From Cyanobacteria bacterium UBA11370 (GTDB lineage Bacteria; Cyanobacteriota; Cyanobacteriia; Cyanobacteriales; Coleofasciculaceae), in NCBI GenBank assembly GCA_003486645.1, contig DNGI01000160.1, positions 1 through 17,688 of the forward strand: a DNA stretch of 17,688 nt, written 5' to 3'. A program made the translations under genes and the position numbers. The stretch's first letter is position 1, and each line of letters starts with the position of its first letter. A model generated the notes under the pieces. It saw only the letters and a program-made list of their open reading frames with translations, did no database searches and had not been told where the DNA came from. Shown piece by piece: positions 6,950-14,658 of the stretch.

Positions 6950-7375
6950 CTATTCTTCTTCTGAAACAGTCTGAGTGTCCGATACCGATGTGTCAGTCGG
7001 TGTTGGATTGACTGTCGATGTCTCCTTTGGTTCAGCCGTTGCACTAGTTAGTACAGAACCATTCATACTAATGGAATTAACCATCAGGCGGGTAATTTCT
7101 TGCCGATGTCCGCGTTTTTTGCGAGTTTTCTTCTTCGGTTTCATCTTGTAGACAAGGACTTTGCGACCGCGAAAGTGCCGCATCACCGTGCCTTCAACGG
7201 TTGCCCCTTGAATGAAGGGTTGACCAATTGTCACCTCGCCATCGTGCTGAACGAATAAGACGCTTTCAAGGGTAACTTGTTCTTCTGGTTCAACTGGCAG
7301 GAGTTCAATGTCGTAAAAGCGACCGGGTTCAACTCGCAGTTGCTTACCGCCTGTTTCAACAATTGCGTAACTCAT
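6950..7375 (-). CDS. rplU: 50S ribosomal protein L21
   Basis: Large-subunit ribosomal protein that binds 23S rRNA. Residues 1-103 are the L21 core: MSYAIVETGGKQLRVEPG at the start, then a very basic loop KMKPKKKTRKKRGHRQ (77-92) that contacts rRNA and is diagnostic for the family. Beyond the core, residues 105-141 are a Ser/Thr/Pro-rich tail ending in SEEE, absent from the E. coli protein (103 aa); cyanobacterial L21 proteins often run longer. It is the first gene of the rplU-rpmA operon, 205 bases downstream of the pyruvyltransferase-family gene, and has its own candidate promoter. Confidence 0.98.
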   Translation of the reverse strand: MSYAIVETGGKQLRVEPGRFYDIELLPVEPEEQVTLESVLFVQHDGEVTIGQPFIQGATVEGTVMRHFRGRKVLVYKMKPKKKTRKKRGHRQEITRLMVNSISMNGSVLTSATAEPKETSTVNPTPTDTSVSDTQTVSEEE

Positions 7376-7483
7376 GGGATTGTCCTTAATAGTAGCCGTA
7401 CAGGTAGCCAGCTCTTAGGCTTGGAGTGGCTTTTGGTATAAGTGAACCTGATCCGAGCAGGAATATACACGCAATTTACTATC

Positions 7484-7510
7484 ATCCTAGATTGGATGGG
7501 GGTGTGTCAA
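7484..7510 (-). promoter_or_regulatory. Candidate sigma-70 promoter for rplU-rpmA
   Basis: On the minus strand a perfect TTGACA (7510-7505) is followed after 15 bases by TAGGAT (7489-7484); GATGAT at an 18-base spacing is an alternative -10. The resulting leader would be about 100 bases. A perfect 12-base palindrome, TTTTAGCTAAAA, lies just upstream at 7523-7534. The promoter separates the ribosomal operon from the glycan genes. Confidence 0.45.
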
Positions 7511-7580
7511 GGTTGATTGATGTTTTAGCTAAAAGCTGTAGGAGGTTTCTACTTTTGATTGGCAAATTGTGTTCCTTGAG

Positions 7581-8498
7581 TTAGGTTGTGTAGGAGGAAA
7601 AATATCCAGCTTCTACATCATCTTTAAATTTTTGCAGTCTTTCCTCTAGTTCAACAGTAATTCGTTCTATCTGAGTATCAGTACTTAGAGTTGGATGTAC
7701 AGTCTTGGCAATTTGAAGAAGTTGTGCAGAAGCCGATTTTTGCCTGATCCAATCACGGGCTAATCGAGCTGTCTTTAGAATATCAACTTTTTTGGAGATA
7801 GATCCTTTTGCCCAACCGCCAGACGATTCCCTAGGCTGTTGTAAGCGTTTCATCGGTACGGGTTGGTATTCGACACCAATAGACAAGCACCAGTCTTGCC
7901 ATTTAAAGGGTAGGATAGTCGGGTGAGTAACAATAGGTATCCACGGGACACGGAGGGCATCAGCAACTATTGCACCATGCATAGCTTCGCAGAGTAAGAT
8001 TTCCGTGTTGTTAATGGATGATAATACCTTTTCCGTTGGCCAGCTTGGATCGATATATCCAAATCCAAGTTGTTCACATACTGACTTCCAACCTTCACCT
8101 GCGAAATTATAGTGAGGCATGTAAGCAAATTTGTGTACTTTACGGCTGTTGATATTGATTAGTCGTCTTACAAGTATAGCTCCATCGGCAACTCCTAATT
8201 CAGGCGGCATATCAATTGCTTTTGCAGACAGAGGTCCACGAAGGCAGTAGATTCTATAGGAATCATCTAGGTCTGGCATACCCTTTTCATAGCCAGCGCC
8301 AGTACTAAATATTACTCTCTTAAGTGCTCTCGGTGTACGCCTAGGTAGAGAATCATTAATTAAAGTTCCTAAGCCAACAAATGCAGTTCTTTCATCTTCA
8401 TCAAGCACATTAGGAATTAGTTTTTCCCACAGCCAAAGATTGAGGTAGTCACCAAAATTTTGTCTGCCATCAGGATATTTACAATAATAAAGCTTCAT
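7581..8498 (-). CDS. Polysaccharide pyruvyl transferase family protein
   Basis: Family enzymes transfer a pyruvyl group from phosphoenolpyruvate to a sugar as a ketal, adding a negative charge to exopolysaccharide. The 305-aa product resembles the ExoV-type group: MKLYYCKYPDGRQNFGDYLN with NFGDYLN at 14-20, a glycine-rich VGLGTLIND (41-49), YCLRGPLSAKAI with RGP at 87-89, LGVADGAILV with DGA at 105-107, and CEAMHGAIVADALRVPWIPI with MHG at 173-175. These are the expected family blocks in order. The C-terminal 80 residues are a more variable helical part. There is no signal peptide, so it probably acts on lipid-linked repeat units in the cytoplasm. It is the last gene of the minus-strand glycan run, 73 bases after the sulfotransferase. 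The acceptor sugar is unknown. Confidence 0.87.
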   Translation of the reverse strand: MKLYYCKYPDGRQNFGDYLNLWLWEKLIPNVLDEDERTAFVGLGTLINDSLPRRTPRALKRVIFSTGAGYEKGMPDLDDSYRIYCLRGPLSAKAIDMPPELGVADGAILVRRLININSRKVHKFAYMPHYNFAGEGWKSVCEQLGFGYIDPSWPTEKVLSSINNTEILLCEAMHGAIVADALRVPWIPIVTHPTILPFKWQDWCLSIGVEYQPVPMKRLQQPRESSGGWAKGSISKKVDILKTARLARDWIRQKSASAQLLQIAKTVHPTLSTDTQIERITVELEERLQKFKDDVEAGYFSSYTT

Positions 8499-8571
8499 CT
8501 TTTTTCTGTATTTTATAGATTTTAGAGCGAGTTAATAATATAGCCAAGTGGGACTAAAATATTAATTGCAA

Positions 8572-9432
8572 TTACCACTGAGCGTCTTGTTCATATCCCA
8601 ATTTGATCAGAATTTCATTATATTTTTCTTTAAAGACTGCAATATGTTGTTCATTAAAGTGATTTTTCCAATCTCCAGCTACTCCTTTACGGTAATGGCT
8701 CTTAGTATTTTCTTCGCCCAGTTTGCGTCCCATTGTTTTCTTGCTGAAATCATTTTCATATACTATTCCAAGAATCCTTTCATAAGGTATTGTTGCCAAA
8801 GGCAAATATATCAGAGGTTTCGTGCCGATCACCTCTTGGACTCGTGATGTTGTCATATTAAGCAGATGACTCCATCTCTCCTTAAAAGTTGGACGAGACT
8901 GACTGACTAATCCTAAAAACCGGAAAATATCAACAAATCCTCTATAGGGGTTAGCAATTAAATCTTCCATCTTCATTTCAAGAACATTTTCAAGAGAATA
9001 ATTCCATTCATACATTTCTTTAAATACATTATAATTAAAATCCATTTCTAGCAATAATCCTTCATCTTTTGACACTTCTTTGAGCCTTTCTCTTTCCTCT
9101 CTTATTCGAGTTGATTGCTCAGTAGGATGACTGTATAAATGAGAGAAATATCCTGACACCACAATATCCCTAGGATCTCGTATAATATGGAAACCCTTAA
9201 AATTATCTAAACCTTTTACGTAATCATAATTAGCATTGGTATAAGCAAATATATCAGTCTTCTGTTTTTCTAAAAATTCCCTCAAATCATGATTAAACAT
9301 ACGAGGCTCATAGGCAAAATTATATTTATATCCAACATCTTTACAAACTTCTCTCAGAATTCCCTGAATCCATTGAGTTCCACATTTGTGATGTCCGAAG
9401 AAGCATAATACAGAATTATTCTTTAAAGTCAT
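8572..9432 (-). CDS. PAPS-dependent sulfotransferase domain protein
   Basis: Predicted cytosolic-type sulfotransferase moving sulfate from PAPS to a hydroxyl or amine acceptor. In the 286-aa product the 5'-phosphosulfate loop is FFGHHKCGTQWIQGIL with Lys16 (11-26). The 3'-phosphate site is IIRDPRDIVVSGYFSH with Arg85 and Ser93 (83-98). The late motif YRKGVAGDWKNHF (247-259) is the RKGxxGDWK PAPS clamp of the family. All three PAPS motifs are present, so the enzyme looks functional. It has no signal peptide or membrane segment. A saccharide or lipid-linked saccharide is the likely acceptor given its neighbours (inference). Base composition is low in G+C: the line 9001-9060 has only 13 G/C in 60, well below the flanking genes, which suggests acquisition by transfer. 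Confidence 0.88.
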   Translation of the reverse strand: MTLKNNSVLCFFGHHKCGTQWIQGILREVCKDVGYKYNFAYEPRMFNHDLREFLEKQKTDIFAYTNANYDYVKGLDNFKGFHIIRDPRDIVVSGYFSHLYSHPTEQSTRIREERERLKEVSKDEGLLLEMDFNYNVFKEMYEWNYSLENVLEMKMEDLIANPYRGFVDIFRFLGLVSQSRPTFKERWSHLLNMTTSRVQEVIGTKPLIYLPLATIPYERILGIVYENDFSKKTMGRKLGEENTKSHYRKGVAGDWKNHFNEQHIAVFKEKYNEILIKLGYEQDAQW

Positions 9433-9487
9433 TGCAGTACGTCCAGTTTACTTTTGATAAAAATGTAATTGATTGAAGCATTACACA

Positions 9488-9509
9488 ATCTAAATCTTAT
9501 AAATTAGAT
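9488..9509. other. Inverted repeats in the spacer before the sulfotransferase gene
   Basis: The 115-base AT-rich spacer holds ATCTAA (9488-9493) with TTAGAT (9504-9509), and next to it TGTAAT (9464-9469) with ATTACA (9480-9485). Both stems are six perfect pairs. They may be operators or a weak hairpin modulating read-through. No T-run follows closely enough to call a terminator. Confidence 0.25.
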
Positions 9510-9547
9510 CCTAAAATCTGAATACATTTGATTATCGGATCAACCTG

Positions 9548-10750
9548 TTAACCTATACGTTGCGGACGCATACTATCGTCTACATAGCTAAGAATCTTCT
9601 CAATTCTATTCTCCCAAGAAAACTGACGAGCAAACTCTATGCTTTCCAAGTATCCATCTATCTTTCTCGGATAAGTCTTTAAAACATATTGAATAGATTG
9701 AGCAAATTCTATGGGATTATCGGGTTGACACCAACCCGCAACCATTGGAGAGGGTTTAAATTGCATTAACGGTAGAATTTCAGTCACTACAATAGGAGTG
9801 CCAGAAGCCATATACTGAAAAAACTTAACAGGATTGGTGAAATCCGCTGCTTTTCCAGAACAATGAGGATGAGCAAGAATATCAGCCGCTTGTAACAAAC
9901 TGACTAATCGATTTCGAGGTAAAATCCAACCTAATAATTTAACATTATTCACGTTTTTTTCTTTAGCTATCTGCTGATACTCTTGTACCTGTGATTCGGT
10001 TCCACCTGTGATTGCAAACTGAATGTCTGGCAATTCCTTCGCTGCATCAATTAAAACATCAATTCCTTTGAAACGATGCAAAGCGCCTGAATAGACAACA
10101 AGGTGTTTACGTCCATCACTTAGCAGTTCTTCACGCCATGCTTGCGCTTCTTGAGGTTGTCTGACTAAAAATGATTGCTCAAAGCCATTATGCAACCAAA
10201 CTACTTTTTCCGGAGGCATTCCGTATTGGATCAGGCTTTCTCGAATAATTTCAGACTGAGTTATAGCAATTTGAAAGAATGGACTTTGAACAATTTCTGG
10301 CTCGAAAGGTTTATCCTGATAATAATGACGCTCATAAATTGTGGGAGTTTTATTCTTAATTGCAGCCTTAACAAAGTTCCAGTCTCGTGTATGTACAATT
10401 TGAGTATGAGGACGAATATGAATTGGGAAATAGTATTTGCACAGTAATGTACTGAAGTTTGTCCATTTTCCACCTTTGCGACCAATAGGCCAAGGTTTAG
10501 GCAGTAGAGCAACGTTTAGCTTGTCTTGAGTATCATAAAAGTCTCGGAATTTATCGTCTGGTGGTTGAGGATGGAAGGGAGAAAGTAAGCTTAGAAGATT
10601 CTCAGAGTCGTTACGTTCATTAGGATAGGCTAAAACCGTTGAGTATCCCAAATTCGCTGCCGCATTGGCACAAAGCACATCATGAATTTCATGAGCGGTG
10701 CCCGGTTTGAGAGAGAGTTTAGAGCTATAAAGGATATAATGTTTGACCAT
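9548..10750 (-). CDS. Glycosyltransferase, GT4-like (GT-B fold)
   Basis: A 400-aa retaining-type glycosyltransferase. The N-terminal acceptor half opens HYILYSSKLSLKPGTAHEIH. The C-terminal nucleotide-sugar half is clear: VVYSGALHRFKGIDVLIDA (218-236, with the K228-G229 loop), FAITGG (245-250), VKLLGWILPRNRL (270-282) and ADILAHP (289-295). The usual 'P-x-K-x-x-E-Y-M-A-x-G' element reads NPVKFFQYMASGTPIVV (306-322), so Gln312 replaces the usual Glu. Donor and acceptor cannot be read. It starts 42 bases after the ABC exporter stop, so the two are probably co-transcribed. There is no signal peptide; it should act at the cytoplasmic face of the membrane in surface-glycan assembly (inference). 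Confidence 0.87.
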   Translation of the reverse strand: MVKHYILYSSKLSLKPGTAHEIHDVLCANAAANLGYSTVLAYPNERNDSENLLSLLSPFHPQPPDDKFRDFYDTQDKLNVALLPKPWPIGRKGGKWTNFSTLLCKYYFPIHIRPHTQIVHTRDWNFVKAAIKNKTPTIYERHYYQDKPFEPEIVQSPFFQIAITQSEIIRESLIQYGMPPEKVVWLHNGFEQSFLVRQPQEAQAWREELLSDGRKHLVVYSGALHRFKGIDVLIDAAKELPDIQFAITGGTESQVQEYQQIAKEKNVNNVKLLGWILPRNRLVSLLQAADILAHPHCSGKAADFTNPVKFFQYMASGTPIVVTEILPLMQFKPSPMVAGWCQPDNPIEFAQSIQYVLKTYPRKIDGYLESIEFARQFSWENRIEKILSYVDDSMRPQRIG

Positions 10751-10792
10751 CAGATGTAGGAAATATCTCTTGCCAAGTTTATAGGATTTGAT

Positions 10793-12805
10793 TTAAGTCC
10801 TTGTCAGTTTAGCTGTATTCTCAAATAACTCAATAGCATTAAGAATGTTGATCGCTGAACTGTAGGATTCTTCAAGTAATTCACTTGCTTCTTCTGGTGT
10901 GTCTACTAAGTCGTCAGCGAGTAACCGAATCGAACCAATCATCGAGTTGAGTAGGGTACGGACTTCGTAAGAGGCTTTGACTAGTGTTTCATTATAGACA
11001 GGAATACCTTGAGGTTGTTCAGCAAATTGCATCCGATAGAGACGTGCGTAGTATCCTCCCTTTCTTAACAGTTCGTCATGCTTCCCAACTTCAACTACAG
11101 ACCCTTGATCGAGTACAGCAATTTGATCCGCTTTTTGTACGGTTGAGAGGCGGTGAGCAATAACTAGGGTAGTACGTTCCCGACTCAATTCTTCAATTGC
11201 AGATTGCACCAGGCGCTCAGAAACTGTATCTAATGCACTCGTAGCTTCATCTAGAATTAAGATATCTGGATCTTGCACCAGAGCGCGAGCAATAGCAAGA
11301 CGTTGACGCTGACCCCCAGACAAAAGAACACCGCGATCGCCAATCATCGTATTGAACCCATCAGGTAATCGCTCGATAAATTCTAAGGCATTTGCTCGCT
11401 TTGCCGCAGCCACTACTTCTTCATCCGTTGCATCAGGTCGTGCATAAGCAATATTATTGCGTACTGAGTTATTAAATAGAAAGGTATCTTGACTGACAAT
11501 TCCCATTACTCTACGCAAACTTTTAAGATCGAACTCTCGCAGATCAGTTCCATCTAGGGCAATATAACCTCCAATCGGATCGTAAAATCGAGGTAATAGA
11601 TCGGCTAAGGTTGACTTCCCTGCACCGGATGCCCCCACTAAAGCTAGAGTTGTACCACGAGGCAAATATAAATCAACATCTTTAAGGATCAATTTATGAG
11701 GTTGAGTGGGATAAGCAAACGATAGATGATGGAAATAAATGCCCTGTTGTAAGGGTTTGTAGGGAACAGACCCCTTACTCATAAACGGCTTATTATCATA
11801 ACGTAAGAAATCAGTAACAATCTCAATACTAGCCGCGTTATTCGCTAGAGAACCTCGATATCTATTTAACTGGGAAACTAAGGGTAATAGCCGTTGAAGC
11901 AACAGCAAAAAGGTAAACAGGACTGAGGAGAGAGATTCAATTTCATCGGCAAAAAACATTCGACCGAGAAAAACAACCCCAATCAAACCAACAATACCTG
12001 TTACTTCACCAACGGGTCCAATTGCCGCTGAGTTAGCTTGAGATTGAAAATCAGCTTGTTCGCGCTCACGAATTAAGCCTTTGATCCGCCTATATTCTGT
12101 ATCTTCATTTCCAGTTGCCTTAACCAGCCGCATGCCACTCAGGACTTCAAGTATAGCAATAGAATAAGCTTTAGACAAACTTGAGAGCCGTTTCCCAAAT
12201 AGTTTGGCACGACCAATTGAGTATTGATTGACTACTGCCACTAAACCCAATAAAACAGTTGAAGCCAGAGTTAATTCCCAAGAAAGCGCTAGCAGAAGAG
12301 CCACAAAAACTAACACATTAATAACAGTAATCAATATATTGATCACTGTCGTAATTTCTCCAGCCGCTTTCCCAACTTCCCCACTTAGGCGGTTGATCAG
12401 ATCGCCTACTTTCATTCGGGAGTAAAAATCTAAATCTACGTCTAGCAACAGTTTTAATCCGGCTTCGCGGATATCTGAAGTGAGCGTTCGCTTGAAGGAA
12501 CTTGATACTAACGTACTGGTATAGTTAGACAAGTTTTTTAAAATAATCAGCGCTATAATAGCCGCTGCCATTGCCAAAAGACTCGCGTTTGCTGGTAGGT
12601 TCTCAAAGGGTGACATGATCGCTTTAAGAATTGGGGGACCACTCTTTAACTCAATATCTACACCCAAAAGGTTTAAAACAATTGGTGCAATTAAAGCTGT
12701 GCCAACCCCGTTGAATAATCCACCCAAAAAACCAAAAATGATGGTTAGTACAATTCGCCCTGGATACCGACTCGCAAATTTGAAGAGTAGCTTCTTAGAA
12801 GACAT
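10793..12805 (-). CDS. ABC exporter (fused permease-ATPase, MsbA type) with C-terminal HisKA-like tail
   Basis: A 670-aa half-transporter that would work as a homodimer in the cytoplasmic membrane. The N-terminal part (about 15-320) has six hydrophobic segments, near 18-45, 74-92, 152-172, 176-195, 263-283 and 292-312. The ATPase domain follows: Walker A GASGAGKST (391-399), Q-loop Gln439, signature LSGGQRQRLAIARAL (495-509), Walker B ILILDE (515-520), D-loop SALD and switch His551. All are intact. Residues about 601-670 go beyond the usual end of an exporter: SYEVRTLLNSMIGSIRLLAD (612-631) followed by an acidic helix pair. This closely resembles the H-box of histidine kinases (SHExRTPLN), with Tyr613 in place of His. 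Flanking glycosyltransferases suggest a lipid-linked glycan or polysaccharide substrate. No peptidase domain is present, which argues against bacteriocin export. Confidence 0.92.
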   Translation of the reverse strand: MSSKKLLFKFASRYPGRIVLTIIFGFLGGLFNGVGTALIAPIVLNLLGVDIELKSGPPILKAIMSPFENLPANASLLAMAAAIIALIILKNLSNYTSTLVSSSFKRTLTSDIREAGLKLLLDVDLDFYSRMKVGDLINRLSGEVGKAAGEITTVINILITVINVLVFVALLLALSWELTLASTVLLGLVAVVNQYSIGRAKLFGKRLSSLSKAYSIAILEVLSGMRLVKATGNEDTEYRRIKGLIREREQADFQSQANSAAIGPVGEVTGIVGLIGVVFLGRMFFADEIESLSSVLFTFLLLLQRLLPLVSQLNRYRGSLANNAASIEIVTDFLRYDNKPFMSKGSVPYKPLQQGIYFHHLSFAYPTQPHKLILKDVDLYLPRGTTLALVGASGAGKSTLADLLPRFYDPIGGYIALDGTDLREFDLKSLRRVMGIVSQDTFLFNNSVRNNIAYARPDATDEEVVAAAKRANALEFIERLPDGFNTMIGDRGVLLSGGQRQRLAIARALVQDPDILILDEATSALDTVSERLVQSAIEELSRERTTLVIAHRLSTVQKADQIAVLDQGSVVEVGKHDELLRKGGYYARLYRMQFAEQPQGIPVYNETLVKASYEVRTLLNSMIGSIRLLADDLVDTPEEASELLEESYSSAINILNAIELFENTAKLTRT

Positions 12806-12832
12806 GAGATAATGGTTGATATAAATACTGAA

Positions 12833-12855
12833 AAATCAATCCTCAAAATTGATTT
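12833..12855. terminator. AT-rich hairpin between glycosyltransferase and ABC exporter genes
   Basis: AAATCAAT (12833-12840) and ATTGATTT (12848-12855) form a perfect 8-pair stem with a 7-base loop. On the minus strand the stem runs into a short T-run (ATTGATTTTTC), so it may attenuate transcription from the upstream glycosyltransferase gene or act as leader structure for the exporter gene, whose ATG is about 27 bases further on. Confidence 0.35.
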
Positions 12856-12949
12856 ACTACTTTTAGTATCATAGTGTTTTCATCGACAAATCCTCTCTCT
12901 ACTAACGATAAAATGATTAACTCCAAAAAGCTCTAAAATTCATTTTTAA

Positions 12950-14146
12950 CTATAAATTAGAAATTATTTGAGAAAGTAGAGTTGCCATCCGATCTATACT
13001 GTAATAATTGATACACCGTTCCCTCGCTCTTATCCCTTTGGCGCTAGCCTCTTCAAAATTCCGGAAGATCCACTGAATTTGAGTAGCAATTTGTTCGGGA
13101 GAACTCGGATCGACCAAATACCCTGTATCTCCTAAAATTTCGGGAATATCCCCAACACAAGTTGATACAATCGGCTTTGCCATTGCCATACCATCAGTTA
13201 GTTTAAGAGGAAATTGTGCCCTAGCGGCTGGAGTGTCTCGTTGGGGAACCACTACAATATGGGCAGCCGCCACCACTTCAGGCATAATTGAAACCGGAAA
13301 CTTCGGCAGTTTGATAATCCAACGTCCCCACTGTTCGATTAATTGATTGTCATAGTCATCGTAAGGGCTGCCACCTACAATTACAAGCCTTAAATCTGAT
13401 TCATTTAGCCGATCAAGCGCCATCAAAACATCTTCTAGACCTTTATAAGGGCGTGGCGCTCCCGGAAACATTAAAATTCGATAATCAGAAAGACCGTACT
13501 TGGCTCGACTTTTTTGTGGATCGTACTGACTCGGATTGAATAATGCTGTATCTTTGCCTTGGGGTAAATACACACCTCCAAAACGTTCTTGCATAAAATG
13601 AGTATGAGTTGTAATCTCATCCGCCTGGGAAACCAAGCCTTCGATCCACTTTAAATAAAGAGGATGATCCGGATTTCTCAGCGCACCATCAGGCTTTAAT
13701 AGATCTCTAGCCAATTGTTTTAATCCAGGGCGATACCGCCACTTATCCCCCCCATACCAACTCAATTCCCAGTCATCGATATCTAATAAGACAGGACATC
13801 GGGTTTTAAATTTGTGGATCAGAGCAGTTCCAAAGCTGGTTGGTTTTAATTTGCTAGCATAAACAATATCTCCACTGATGTGCTTCATCAGGGTATTAAT
13901 AGATACAAGAAATTTAGGATATTTGTAAGCATTTATATAGGAGGTAGGAATCTCAGATACAGGAATATCTTCTAGATTATCACTGGGAACAAACCCAAGA
14001 ATTTCTACATCATAGTTAAGTTGCTTGAGTGCTTTATATATTAAAAATGGACGGACAGCGCCCCCCCACCTGCCAGAACCAGTGCTAGATAAGTCGCTAA
14101 CAATTAATGAGATTTTTACAGTTCGGTTATCTTTGAGCAAATTCAC
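12950..14146 (-). CDS. Glycosyltransferase, GT4-like (GT-B fold)
   Basis: A 398-aa glycosyltransferase. The N-terminal half opens with strand KISLIVSDL (11-19) and a glycine-rich loop STGSGRWGGAVRP (21-33), the acceptor-side pattern of GT4 enzymes. The middle LLDIDDWELSWYGGDKW (120-136) is aspartate/aromatic-rich. The donor half carries ILMFPGAPRPYKGLEDVL (224-241), LVIVGGSPYDDYD (254-266), ADEITTHT (175-182) and IVVVPQ (297-302). The terminal element reads FPLKLTDGMAMAKPIVST (312-329), with Asp318 where a Glu is commonest. It is the second gene of the minus-strand run, 105 bases after the 68-aa protein gene. It is not a close copy of the other glycosyltransferase at 9548, so the two probably make different linkages. 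Substrate unknown. Confidence 0.87.
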   Translation of the reverse strand: MNLLKDNRTVKISLIVSDLSSTGSGRWGGAVRPFLIYKALKQLNYDVEILGFVPSDNLEDIPVSEIPTSYINAYKYPKFLVSINTLMKHISGDIVYASKLKPTSFGTALIHKFKTRCPVLLDIDDWELSWYGGDKWRYRPGLKQLARDLLKPDGALRNPDHPLYLKWIEGLVSQADEITTHTHFMQERFGGVYLPQGKDTALFNPSQYDPQKSRAKYGLSDYRILMFPGAPRPYKGLEDVLMALDRLNESDLRLVIVGGSPYDDYDNQLIEQWGRWIIKLPKFPVSIMPEVVAAAHIVVVPQRDTPAARAQFPLKLTDGMAMAKPIVSTCVGDIPEILGDTGYLVDPSSPEQIATQIQWIFRNFEEASAKGIRARERCINYYSIDRMATLLSQIISNL

Positions 14147-14168
14147 AAGAGATTCTACAGAAGGATTT

Positions 14169-14196
14169 AGAATAGGATGGTAATAGTAGTATTCAA
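14169..14196 (-). promoter_or_regulatory. Possible internal promoter ahead of the glycosyltransferase gene
   Basis: On the minus strand TTGAAT (14196-14191) is followed after 16 bases by TATTCT (14174-14169), with 22 bases to the start codon. It could drive the glycan genes independently of the 68-aa protein gene upstream. Confidence 0.3.
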
Positions 14197-14251
14197 TCGA
14201 AGGAATAAGCTAATAGTGTGAGAATCGATTGATGGGTTAACAGGCAATTTT

Positions 14252-14458
14252 CTAGCTCACCAGCTTGAGCCTTCCGATTTGCAGTTCATCAAAAACCCGA
14301 TTGATCTGGCTACGTTCTTCATCTGTGACTTTATAGTCAGAAAGGATCGTACTAACCAACTGGAGATGCTCCAAACGGCTCAACTGACCGATATTGAGGA
14401 TTCGGTCGATCAGCGGTGCGATCGCTTGACTGGATTGATTCTGAATGGTTCCTGCCAT
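14252..14458 (-). CDS. Small all-helical protein, unknown function (paralogue of the 71-aa protein at 2810)
   Basis: A 68-aa protein from ATG 14458, beginning MAGTIQNQSSQAIAPLIDRI. I do not recognise a named domain. It predicts three amphipathic helices: the first ending ILNIGQLSR, the second HLQLVSTILSDY, the third after the turn VTDEERSQINRVF, closing with a basic GRLKLVS. The order and turn residues match the 71-aa protein at 2810, with about 16 of 56 positions identical by hand. There is no cysteine, signal peptide or membrane segment. A HIP1 site lies inside it (14418-14425). It is the first gene of the minus-strand run that continues into the glycan cluster, and is divergent from gloB. 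Whether it is functionally tied to the cluster is open. Confidence 0.75.
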   Translation of the reverse strand: MAGTIQNQSSQAIAPLIDRILNIGQLSRLEHLQLVSTILSDYKVTDEERSQINRVFDELQIGRLKLVS

Positions 14459-14603
14459 AGGTTGGGAGTGGGGCTAGGGGGTTTTAGCGTCGTAGCTGAT
14501 CTTAATTGTCTACTAAGATAGCCTGCTATAGAGAAAAGCGTCATCTCAGGGTTGAGGGAATAGCTCGAAAGTTATAGATGAGATACGACTGAGTGTTCCT
14601 CTC

Positions 14604-14622
14604 CTACTGTTATTTATAGTAG
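14604..14622. promoter_or_regulatory. Inverted repeat CTACT/AGTAG upstream of gloB
   Basis: CTACT (14604-14608) and AGTAG (14618-14622) flank the AT-rich GTTATTTAT, ending 36 bases before the gloB start in the 200-base divergent spacer. It may be an operator or overlap the promoter. The stem is short, so chance is quite possible. Confidence 0.2.
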
Positions 14623-14658
14623 TTATAGTTGAGTCGGTTTACGAACGGAGTACGCACA

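Noticed and set aside
8566..8847. 93-codon plus-strand frame opposite the sulfotransferase
   Set aside because: The Phe/Ile-rich translation comes from the antisense of an AT-rich gene; the sulfotransferase motifs settle the coding strand.
10175..10512. Open frames of 83-90 codons on both strands within the second glycosyltransferase gene
   Set aside because: They lie wholly within a well-supported gene in other frames and show no domain, start signal or composition of their own.
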